14,687 nucleotides of DNA from Caldisericales bacterium (GTDB taxonomy: Bacteria; Caldisericota; Caldisericia; Caldisericales; Caldisericaceae): NCBI GenBank assembly GCA_015485995.1, contig WFSP01000019.1, positions 1 to 14,687 of the forward strand. The letters are read 5' to 3'. Positions 1-5,793 of the stretch are shown in pieces (position 1 is the stretch's first letter; every line of letters begins with the position of its first letter). Under the pieces are notes generated by a model. It was not told where the DNA came from. It did not search any database and worked only from the letters and a program-made list of their open reading frames with translations. The position numbers and the translations under genes are program-made.

Positions 1-52
1 GGATTTGGATGATCTGTTCTACTGTAAACTTCTTTCTTTTCATTCTTTTCAT
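1..52 (-). CDS. IS3-family transposase OrfA, N-terminus only (runs off left edge)
   Basis: Reading leftwards, an ATG at 52-50 begins MKRMKRKKFTVEQIIQI and then leaves the window. A second ATG lies at 43-41. This lysine/arginine-rich opening followed by FTxEQII is the familiar start of the helix-turn-helix protein OrfA of IS3-family insertion sequences. An AGGAG-type ribosome site lies just upstream (plus 54-60). Only 17 codons are visible, so the subgroup, the OrfB partner and integrity cannot be judged. A possible left end of the element is the TGAGACAG that begins on the minus strand at plus position 133, since IS3 ends normally start with TG. That boundary is inferred. Confidence 0.6.
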   Translation of the reverse strand, partial: MKRMKRKKFTVEQIIQI

Positions 53-130
53 CACTCTCCTTTCCTAATTTAGTTTTAATACAAATTACAATTTAATCAT
101 CTGATTACAAATCCTCTCATTATATCTGTC

Positions 131-457
131 TCATATTTGGGGAGCAGGGCACATTGACTCACTGTTATTCTCTATTGTTTCTCTGAACCCTCTGTCTTTC
201 TTTATCTCGCCAAAACGTGCCAGATGAAGGGATGTGCTGTCAAGAAAATAACAGAAGAGTTGTTTGAACATATTCCTTATGGGGATACCCTTTTTATTCT
301 TCCTTATACTTCCGAAGTATCTCTCTATGATGGGGTATATCCCAATTCCTGAAAGGTACTTTACAAAGAGCAGCAATCCTGCCCTATCAGTCAATGTCTC
401 ATCTGTCTCTTCAATGCTGTGTATCTTTATGGCTTTGGTGGAGTGTTTGCTGTTCAT
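131..457 (-). pseudogene. IS1380-like transposase, truncated N-terminal fragment
   Basis: The 108-codon frame opens with ATG at 457 behind a good AAGGAGG (plus 469-475). It carries an N-terminal region resembling IS1380-type transposases: TDETLTDRAGLLLF near residues 18-31, then YLSGIGI and a stretch ending ENNSESMCPAPQI. Family members run to several hundred residues and would carry the DDE catalytic core downstream. Here the frame meets TGA at 133-131, where the family continues with a basic/aromatic segment, so the catalytic part is absent. The IS3-type OrfA begins 79 bp further on in the same orientation. The simplest reading is that the IS3 element inserted into this gene. Family assignment rests on memory of related proteins, so IS4-superfamily is the safer wider label. 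Confidence 0.65.
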
Positions 458-593
458 TCTATTGTAATCCTCCTTGTTTGAATGTATTTATCTGTTTCAC
501 CCAATGGATGAAGTACTTTTTTATCCTTATATACACAACAATTATATATCATATCAGTATTTTATCAAAGAAAACGCATTACCTACAAAGCAT
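458..593. other. AT-rich gene-free stretch upstream of the transposase remnant
   Basis: Apart from the transposase ribosome site at 469-475, I see no gene or RNA here. It is probably the outer end of the IS1380-like element plus the flank of the next gene. No terminal inverted repeat can be identified because the other end of that element is not in the window. Confidence 0.4.
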
Positions 594-626
594 ATTTAAT
601 TATTATTTGTCAAATAATAATTAAAT
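594..626. repeat. Perfect 16-bp inverted repeat with 1-base centre (possible operator)
   Basis: The left arm ATTTAATTATTATTTG (594-609) and right arm CAAATAATAATTAAAT (611-626) are exact reverse complements, separated by a single T. The repeat is almost pure A/T with no T-tract asymmetry and no GC core, so it is a poor terminator. It covers the -35 element of the promoter for the gene at 641, which suits a binding site for a dimeric repressor. The operator role is inferred. Confidence 0.6.
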
Positions 627-634
627 GCTACAAT
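607..634 (+). promoter_or_regulatory. Sigma-70-type promoter for the molybdopterin oxidoreductase gene
   Basis: TTGTCA (607-612) and TACAAT (629-634) are separated by 16 bases. A start point 6-7 bases after the -10 falls at about 640-641, on the A of the ATG itself, so the transcript would have essentially no leader. The palindrome at 594-626 covers the -35 and most of the spacer. Confidence 0.6.
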
Positions 635-640
635 TAAAAC

Positions 641-1309
641 ATGATAAGAGTGAATAAAAAATTTTTCGCTGTTTTATCTATATTTATAATCATTTCTGCA
701 ATTTCATTAATCGGAATTGCAAAGACAACAGCACCAAAGAAGAACAAAACTTTAGAATTAGAAAATAAAATAAGGGCAGACGAAACCCTCAATATTACGA
801 AAGCAAAAGATTTCTTTTCACTAAGTTATAATGGAGTCCCGCAAATTAACATAGAAAAATACAAACTTATTATTGACGGACTTGTTAAAACCCCACTCTC
901 CTTTAGTTATAATGACCTCCGAAAATTACAGCACAAAGAGGAAACTGAAACTTTAACCTGTATTGCATTAGTTAGCGCAAAAGGTATATGGAAAGGAATA
1001 CCATTGAAAGTTATTCTCAAAAAAGCCGGGGTTAAAAAAGAGGGAGCTTATGTAATTTTTTATGCCGCCGACGGATATTCTTCTGCAATTCCTCTTAAAA
1101 ATGCCATTAAAAGTAATGTGATTCTTGCAACAGAATTAAACGGGGAAGTACTTACTCCGGAACACGGCTTTCCTCTAAGGCTTGTATATCCCGGCTATTA
1201 TGGATATAAATGGGTAAAATGGATAAACCGCATAAAAATAGTAAATTTTGAATATAAAGGATATTGGGAGAGTAAAGGCTATTCCAATGAAGCAAGCATA
1301 AAACCTTAG
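641..1309 (+). CDS. Membrane-anchored sulfite-oxidase-fold molybdopterin oxidoreductase
   Basis: The 222-residue protein has a hydrophobic N-terminal segment (about 8-27) followed by a sulfite oxidase-type molybdopterin-binding domain (about 60-205). Visible family marks are the Cys of TLTCIAL (Cys107), which in this family ligates molybdenum, GIWKGIPLK (115-123), and PLRLVYPGYYGYKWVKWI (178-195), where catalytic-domain members carry PLRLV-PG-YG---VKW. It is probably an extracytoplasmic oxidoreductase; the substrate is unknown. No twin-arginine motif is present (opening MIRVNKKFF), although such enzymes normally leave the cell by Tat after cofactor loading. The start cannot lie further upstream because an in-frame TAA occupies 635-637. 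No Shine-Dalgarno site precedes 641, and a GTG at 650 is the only near alternative. It appears monocistronic. Family assignment is firm, function is not. Confidence 0.8.
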   Translation: MIRVNKKFFAVLSIFIIISAISLIGIAKTTAPKKNKTLELENKIRADETLNITKAKDFFSLSYNGVPQINIEKYKLIIDGLVKTPLSFSYNDLRKLQHKEETETLTCIALVSAKGIWKGIPLKVILKKAGVKKEGAYVIFYAADGYSSAIPLKNAIKSNVILATELNGEVLTPEHGFPLRLVYPGYYGYKWVKWINRIKIVNFEYKGYWESKGYSNEASIKP

Positions 1310-1398
1310 AAGATTACAATCTGAATAACTAAAAACGCATAAATTTATACACAAAAGTATATTCTCTCAAAATTATATCAACTTTGCCCATTTTTCTA

Positions 1399-1451
1399 TT
1401 GACTGAATGTAAAAATAGGATTATATTTATAAAGATAATAATATTAGGAGG
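1399..1451 (+). promoter_or_regulatory. Promoter and ribosome site for the M23 peptidase operon
   Basis: TTGACT (1399-1404), a 17-base spacer and TATATT (1422-1427) make a good sigma-70-type promoter in the 148-bp gap after the molybdopterin gene. A strong AGGAGG (1446-1451) lies 6 bases before the ATG at 1458. Confidence 0.6.
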
Positions 1452-1457
1452 GCATAA

Positions 1458-2423
1458 ATGAATCTTAATAAACATAAAAAAGATATAAAGAAAAAGAATC
1501 TCCGTAAGAGGAGTGGTTTTTCCATAGTAATTGTGCCACATTACCAGGGAAAAACTAAAAGAATTGAAATTACCTCCAATAAGATTTATTTAAGTGCCTT
1601 ATCTGTCGTTATCATAATTGCATTTATAGGTGCTCTCTTTTTTTCTTATAAAAGCTTAAATAGCAAAGTAGCCCAATTCAAAGGGATGAAGATGGATGCG
1701 GTACTTACTGCACAATCAAAAGAATTACAGGCTGCCCAAAATCAGCTCTCGCAAACAAAAGCAGAACTTGACTCCTTAAAACAATATGTTGTTTACCTTT
1801 CCAGTTTGGAAAAAGAAGTAAGAGATTCCCTTAAACTTGGCGATTCTAAAGTAAGCCTCGACTATGTATTAAACCGAACACCAAAAGCAAAGTTAGAGTC
1901 TACGGATAAGCTTCCGGAAAATATTGCACAGCTACTATCAGAAGAATCAAACACCACTCAACTCGCCGAAGAAAGATCAAAAACACTTCATACTTTAAAG
2001 GGCGCAGCAGATGAATATAATGTCTTACTCGCAGAAACTCCTAACACTTGGCCCCTTAAAGGCTATATTTCTTCACCTTTCGGGTGGCGTCCAAACCCAT
2101 TTGGCGGCTCAGGATGGGAATTCCACAAGGGCATTGACATATGTGCTTATTACGGTGCACCTATAAGAGCTACTGCTGACGGAAAGGTGGAATATGCAGG
2201 ATGGTTTGGCGGATATGGAAACTTCGTGAAATTATACCACCGCGACGGAATTGAAACATGCTACGGACATATGGAAAAAGTAGCAGTAAAAGCCGGTGAA
2301 CATGTAAAAAAGGGACAGGTTATAGGATACGAAGGTTGTACTGGCTTATGTACAGGCCCACACCTTCACTATGAAGTGCGCATAAACGGAACAGCAGTTA
2401 ACCCAATCAAATATCTACCATAG
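1458..2423 (+). CDS. Membrane-anchored M23 (LytM-type) peptidoglycan peptidase
   Basis: The 321-residue protein has a short lysine-rich cytoplasmic start, one membrane segment (about 44-63), a coiled-coil stalk rich in Q, K, E and L (about 75-125), a linker, and a C-terminal M23 domain (about 197-318). The domain carries the LytM signature: HKGID (His223, Asp227) and HLHYE (His302, His304), with His271 in YGHM. By family knowledge His223, Asp227 and His304 bind zinc, and His271 and His302 act in catalysis. All are present, so an active endopeptidase cutting peptide cross-links outside the membrane is expected. Four cysteines (229, 268, 294, 298) surround the site. A bactofilin starts 13 bp downstream. 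M23 peptidase plus bactofilin is a known cell-shape pairing (Helicobacter Csd1/CcmA), so localised wall remodelling is the likely job. Confidence 0.9.
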   Translation: MNLNKHKKDIKKKNLRKRSGFSIVIVPHYQGKTKRIEITSNKIYLSALSVVIIIAFIGALFFSYKSLNSKVAQFKGMKMDAVLTAQSKELQAAQNQLSQTKAELDSLKQYVVYLSSLEKEVRDSLKLGDSKVSLDYVLNRTPKAKLESTDKLPENIAQLLSEESNTTQLAEERSKTLHTLKGAADEYNVLLAETPNTWPLKGYISSPFGWRPNPFGGSGWEFHKGIDICAYYGAPIRATADGKVEYAGWFGGYGNFVKLYHRDGIETCYGHMEKVAVKAGEHVKKGQVIGYEGCTGLCTGPHLHYEVRINGTAVNPIKYLP

Positions 2424-2436
2424 GAGGTAAAAACAA

Positions 2437-2859
2437 ATGGCATTTGGAGCAAAAAAAGAAACAGGAACACAGAGAAACATTAACACAACAGATCAATCAG
2501 TATTAGCAAAAGATGTTACAGTAAAAGGCGACATTGTTTGCGAGGGCCTTCTCAGAATTGAAGGCAAAGTAGAAGGTGCAATAAAAGGTAATGGAGAGAT
2601 TACAATTGCAGAAGGCGCGGACTTAAAAGCAGACGTAGAGGGCAGAAAAATTGTTGTTCTTGGCAAAGTGGAAGGAAATATTAAAGCAAAAGAGAGTGTA
2701 GAACTCATATCCTCAGCACACGTATTCGGAGATGTTACAACAGATAAAATTTCAATTGAGGAAGGCGCAATATTTACAGGAAAATGTATTACTAAAGTCC
2801 CGGAAAAACCACTATCTTCGGAACCAAAGAAAGAAGAGAAAAAAGGTGTATCAAAATAG
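2437..2859 (+). CDS. Bactofilin (polymer-forming cytoskeletal protein)
   Basis: The 140-residue protein has a short polar start, a bactofilin domain (about 20-115) and a charged lysine/glutamate tail. The core shows the repeating beta-helix pattern of glycine-spaced valines and isoleucines: VTVKGDIVCEG, IEGKVEGAIKG, VLGKVEGNIKA. Bactofilins polymerise without nucleotide and scaffold wall enzymes at the inner membrane. AGGAGG starting at 2423 overlaps the end of the peptidase gene and places the ATG at 2437, so the two are surely co-transcribed. The pairing with the upstream M23 peptidase supports a role in cell shape. The 3' end overlaps the next gene by 14 bases in another frame. Confidence 0.9.
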   Translation: MAFGAKKETGTQRNINTTDQSVLAKDVTVKGDIVCEGLLRIEGKVEGAIKGNGEITIAEGADLKADVEGRKIVVLGKVEGNIKAKESVELISSAHVFGDVTTDKISIEEGAIFTGKCITKVPEKPLSSEPKKEEKKGVSK

Positions 2860-3490
2860 GCTTCAAGCAGGAGAAATTTTATTAAAAGAAATTACTAAAA
2901 GAGGCATTGGTAAACGTGCCTCTTTTTTATTTGCCGTGCCACGCGGAGGTGTAGAAACAGCATTCCCAATTGCACAAGGCCTTAAAAAACCTATCGTTCC
3001 TATAATAGTGCATAAAATCCCCGCCTCATTCAACAAAGAGCTTGCGATAGGTGCCGTTTCAATCTTCGGAGATTCTTACCTTAGCAATGTTGCAGAAACA
3101 GAAGAGAGTACATATGTGGGAAAAGCAGTAAAAGAAACATTAAAAGAAGTGAAAAAACGGTTTAAAAAGTACGGTGTAGAATTTAACTTTGATAAAATAA
3201 AAGAAAAAGAAGTGATTCTCGTAGATGACGGAATTGCAACAGGCGCAACACTCTTTCTCGCTGCAAAAGGACTTTTAAAATTTAATCCCTCGCAAATTTA
3301 TACAATAGCCCCCATTGCCTCTACTGACGGAGCTAAATTACTTTCGTCTGTCTCCGAGGTCATTTCCCCTATCATAGACAGGGATTTCGTTGCAGTATCA
3401 CAATATTATATACAATTTTCCCAACTCAGTGAAAAACAGACACTCGGTTATATTCAGGAAAGTTCAAAGTTTGCAACAACAGGCACGTGA
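2846..3490 (+). CDS. Phosphoribosyltransferase-family protein (type I PRTase fold)
   Basis: I place the start at GTG 2846, giving 214 residues that open VYQNRLQAGEIL, like the usual M-(F/Y)-x-(D/N)-R-x-x-A-G opening of this subgroup. An upstream in-frame ATG at 2732 would add 38 residues read from bactofilin codons and looks spurious. The PRPP-binding loop VILVDDGIATGAT (123-135) is clear, with FAVPRGGVETAF (29-40) as the family's early loop. Such proteins bind phosphoribosyl pyrophosphate, but this stand-alone subgroup has no firmly established substrate. The gene overlaps bactofilin by 14 bp, so it is translationally coupled. Its last 37 bp overlap the end of exodeoxyribonuclease III on the other strand. 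Fold assignment is sure, the reaction is not. Confidence 0.8.
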   Translation: MYQNRLQAGEILLKEITKRGIGKRASFLFAVPRGGVETAFPIAQGLKKPIVPIIVHKIPASFNKELAIGAVSIFGDSYLSNVAETEESTYVGKAVKETLKEVKKRFKKYGVEFNFDKIKEKEVILVDDGIATGATLFLAAKGLLKFNPSQIYTIAPIASTDGAKLLSSVSEVISPIIDRDFVAVSQYYIQFSQLSEKQTLGYIQESSKFATTGT

Positions 3491-4218
3491 TCCGAAGGCC
3501 TTTTAAGTTTTCTGTAGGAAGTTTTAATCTCACAGTTTTTGGCTTTTTCGGCAATAGGTGTTGTCGCAAGAATATAATCTATACGCATGCCTTCGTTTTT
3601 CCTAAATGAACCCCCTCTGTAATCCCACCAGGTAAAAGCTTTTTCCTTAGAAAATTTTCTAAAAATGTCCGTAAGCCCAAAATCCATAAGCCTATGCAAA
3701 GCTTCTCTTTCCTCTTTCAAAAAACCTACGGCATTCTGAAGAAGCTCAGCATCCCATACATCGTTTTCTTCTAGTGCCACATTAAAATCACCGCATAGCA
3801 CAATATTTTCAAGGGAAGAATGATTGCTTGTTAAATAGTTTGTCATTTTTTCAAAAAACTCAAGTTTAAAGAAAAATGGGTCTTCCCCCTTGTCTGCCCC
3901 TCTCGGATAGTACCCATTTATAATCGTTACATCGTTAACCACAAGCTCCATTGTCCTTTTCTGGCCATTTGTATCAAATAAGTCAGTTTTTACATCCTTA
4001 AATGGCAGTTTGGAAAGTATGGCAACTCCATTATACGACTTCTGGCCAGAGAAAACTGCAAAGTATCCCTCTTTCTTAAAGCTATCCAGAGGGAAGTCCT
4101 TATCCTGCGCTTTAGTTTCCTGAATGCATAGCAGATCAGGCTTTTCTTCTTGTAAAAACTTCTCTACGTGCTCAATCCGCACTCGAATCGAGTTTACGTT
4201 CCATGTCGCTATTTTCAT
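3454..4218 (-). CDS. xth: Exodeoxyribonuclease III (AP endonuclease)
   Basis: The 254-residue protein is a full-length member of the ExoIII/ExoA family of the endonuclease-exonuclease-phosphatase fold. All core motifs are in order: TWNVNSIR (5-12), CIQETKAQD (31-39, metal ligand Glu34), NGYYPRG (101-107), CGDFNVA (142-148, Asp144 and Asn146), FTWWDYRG (195-202), MRIDYIL (211-217) and SDHVPV (242-247, Asp243-His244). It cleaves DNA at abasic sites and degrades 3' ends in base excision repair, in the cytoplasm. The ATG at 4218 has a GAGGG ribosome site upstream. The gene is divergent from a membrane methyltransferase-like gene across a 46-bp gap and convergent with the phosphoribosyltransferase. 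Confidence 0.95.
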   Translation of the reverse strand: MKIATWNVNSIRVRIEHVEKFLQEEKPDLLCIQETKAQDKDFPLDSFKKEGYFAVFSGQKSYNGVAILSKLPFKDVKTDLFDTNGQKRTMELVVNDVTIINGYYPRGADKGEDPFFFKLEFFEKMTNYLTSNHSSLENIVLCGDFNVALEENDVWDAELLQNAVGFLKEEREALHRLMDFGLTDIFRKFSKEKAFTWWDYRGGSFRKNEGMRIDYILATTPIAEKAKNCEIKTSYRKLKRPSDHVPVVANFELS

Positions 4219-4264
4219 TTTTCACCCTCTTATTGTATTATACTTAATAACGGAGGCAAACAAA
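4219..4264. promoter_or_regulatory. Short divergent promoter region (xth / methyltransferase-like gene)
   Basis: The 46-bp gap must hold the start signals for both directions. A perfect TATAAT on the minus strand (plus 4242-4237) faces xth. An overlapping TATACT on the plus strand (4239-4244) could serve the other gene. Matching -35 boxes are weak in both cases (minus TTGTTT at 4263-4258, spacer 15). GGAGG at 4252-4256 is the ribosome site for the ATG at 4265. Confidence 0.45.
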
Positions 4265-4783
4265 ATGAAAGCAAGTTTAAGATTTAGGTGGATAATGTGG
4301 GCAATACTTATGGGAGGAGGGATAATTCTCTCCATTATTACAGATTTCGTCTTATGCAAGCATAATTTTAACATAAACTTTTACTGGGAAGGCAGGCTTT
4401 TCGGGATTGCCTTAATTTTACTCTCTATGCTGATTTCCAGAAATACAGGGAAAACTCTTGCAAAATACGGACGCAAAGGAGATATTCCCAAGCTTGAAAC
4501 AAATACTCTTGTAAGAAATGGAATGTACTCTTGTATGAGGCATCCAATGCACTTCGGACTTATGCTCATACCGTTTGGTATCGCTTTTTTGATGAATTCC
4601 TTTTCTTATGTTTGTGTTTATGCCCCAATCACAACAGTAGTTATCATCGTTATGGTAAAAACAATTGAAGAAAGAGAAGCGCTTGCAAAGTTTGGAGCAG
4701 CCTATGAAGAATACGAAAAAGAAGTTCCCGCTTTTAACCTGTCGCCAAGATGTATAGCAAAGTTATTTCACTGCTGCAAATAG
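4265..4783 (+). CDS. Isoprenylcysteine-methyltransferase/PEMT-like membrane protein
   Basis: Starting at ATG 4265, behind GGAGG at 4252-4256, the protein has 172 residues and four or so hydrophobic segments (about 9-29, 43-59, 98-113, 117-133). The C-terminal half has the family signature: NGMYSCMRHPMHFG (85-98) and, near the end, EEREALAKFGAAYEEYEKEVPAF. This pattern marks integral-membrane methyltransferases of the ICMT/phospholipid methyltransferase group, which use S-adenosylmethionine. Bacterial members mostly have unknown substrates, so I give no reaction. The in-frame reading upstream of 4265 lies inside xth and is not used. The stop overlaps the next gene by 34 bp, so the two are co-translated and may serve a shared membrane function. 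Confidence 0.75.
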   Translation: MKASLRFRWIMWAILMGGGIILSIITDFVLCKHNFNINFYWEGRLFGIALILLSMLISRNTGKTLAKYGRKGDIPKLETNTLVRNGMYSCMRHPMHFGLMLIPFGIAFLMNSFSYVCVYAPITTVVIIVMVKTIEEREALAKFGAAYEEYEKEVPAFNLSPRCIAKLFHCCK

Positions 4784-5637
4784 CATTTTTTATAATAGCA
4801 TTCTCCATAATATACGGGCTTTACAAACTCATTGATAAGACCTCTCCTTTTTGGGCATTTGTCATAGCCGCAGTGCTTGTGCTTACACTATTCTATATGT
4901 ATTTCATAGAACCTAATATGCTCACTTTGACACACATAGATTTAAAATTTCAAGATTACCCTCTTGACAAGCCCACCAAAATTTTACAGTTATCCGATTT
5001 ACACTACGACGATAACGGCATTATTTACAAAAAAACTACAAGCACGATAGAAAAAGAAAACCCTGATATTATTGTAATTACAGGAGATTTTATAGGCGAA
5101 AGAAGAAATGAAAAGGTTGTAAATTTCTGTAAACAATTAGTAGGGCTTGAAAGGCCCATATATGCGATTATGGGTAATTGGGACCATAAGTACCCTGGTG
5201 GCATAAAAGAACTAAAAAAAGTACTTTCCGAATTAGGCATCACGGTTCTTATAAATTCAAATGTAGAAATATCCCCTCGTTTCCATATTGCAGGTACTGA
5301 TGACCCATATTTCGGATATGCAAATTTGAAAAAAACATTCAAAGAAATCCCTCAAGACGCATTTACAATCCTTCTAACACATGCACCCGATATAGTTTAC
5401 GACGCGGTGAAATATAATCCCCGCTTAATTCTGTGCGGACATACACATGGAGGACAAGTAAAACTGCCTGTTATAAAAGCAATTTACGTTCCGTCAAAAT
5501 ATGGCGCGCGTTTTTTAGAAGGAATGTTTCAAATAAATGGCGTTTATTTTTACGTAAACAGAGGAATCGGAGAAAGCCATCTTCGTATCCGTTTTTTCTC
5601 TACCCCTGAGATTACAACTTTTACGCTACACCGGTAA
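4750..5637 (+). CDS. Membrane-anchored metallophosphoesterase (YkuE-like)
   Basis: The 295-residue protein has two N-terminal hydrophobic segments (about 6-25 and 34-53) and a calcineurin-type phosphoesterase domain (about 75-290). All five metal-binding blocks are visible: LSDLHYD (81-87), ITGDFIG (110-116), MGNWDH (141-146), LTHAPD (209-214) and CGHTHGGQ (229-236). It should be a two-metal phosphoesterase tied to the membrane. YkuE-type relatives include lipid and wall-polymer phosphatases and UDP-diacylglucosamine hydrolases, so a lipid substrate is plausible but inferred. The ATG at 4750 lies 34 bp inside the preceding gene and has no strong ribosome site, pointing to translational coupling. 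No alternative start precedes the membrane segments. Confidence 0.85.
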   Translation: MYSKVISLLQIAFFIIAFSIIYGLYKLIDKTSPFWAFVIAAVLVLTLFYMYFIEPNMLTLTHIDLKFQDYPLDKPTKILQLSDLHYDDNGIIYKKTTSTIEKENPDIIVITGDFIGERRNEKVVNFCKQLVGLERPIYAIMGNWDHKYPGGIKELKKVLSELGITVLINSNVEISPRFHIAGTDDPYFGYANLKKTFKEIPQDAFTILLTHAPDIVYDAVKYNPRLILCGHTHGGQVKLPVIKAIYVPSKYGARFLEGMFQINGVYFYVNRGIGESHLRIRFFSTPEITTFTLHR

Positions 5638-5676
5638 ATTTAAAAGCTATAGGTTGTGCTTCCCCTTAAAAAGTTA

Positions 5677-5704
5677 TTGACATATCTTGCGTTTATGATA
5701 AGAT
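5677..5704 (+). promoter_or_regulatory. Promoter of tRNA-Ala
   Basis: A consensus TTGACA (5677-5682), a 16-base spacer and TAAGAT (5699-5704) put the transcription start near 5711, about 5 bases before the tRNA. A strong dedicated promoter with a short 5' leader is typical for a single tRNA gene. Confidence 0.65.
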
Positions 5705-5715
5705 TTAGCTGGTAT

Positions 5716-5791
5716 GGGGCAGTGGCTCAGCTGGGAGAGCGCATCCCTCGCACGGATGAGGTCAGGGGTTCAAATCCCCTCTGCTCCACCA
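5716..5791 (+). tRNA. tRNA-Ala (anticodon CGC), CCA encoded
   Basis: The 76 bases fold as a standard cloverleaf. The acceptor stem GGGGCAG pairs with CTGCTCC and includes G3-U70, the alanine identity pair. The D stem is GCTC/GAGC. The anticodon stem CATCC/GGATG closes the loop CTCGCAC, giving anticodon CGC, which reads GCG. The T stem AGGGG/CCCCT closes the loop TTCAAAT. The discriminator is A73 and the terminal CCA is encoded (5789-5791). The stop codon of convergent miaA begins 2 bases further on, so no separate terminator fits between them. Confidence 0.97.
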
Positions 5792-5793
5792 AA

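Noticed and set aside
264..624. Plus-strand open frames across the transposase remnant
   Set aside because: They are antisense to the IS1380-like fragment or to AT-rich flank, with no coding features.
1346..1361. Small inverted repeat TATAC...GTATA after the molybdopterin gene
   Set aside because: A 5-bp AT stem without a T-run is too weak to call a terminator.
2493..2708. 71-codon open frame antisense to bactofilin
   Set aside because: Low-complexity Ser/Pro/Thr translation mirroring the repeated beta-helix codons, with no ribosome site or family match.
2732..2845. N-terminal extension of the phosphoribosyltransferase from ATG 2732
   Set aside because: The extra 38 residues are read from bactofilin codons in another frame, while the family-like opening starts at GTG 2846.
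4180..4192. Palindrome ACTCGA-A-TCGAGT near the xth start
   Set aside because: It lies in codons for the conserved NSIR motif of ExoIII. A 6-bp arm length is easily explained by coding constraint.
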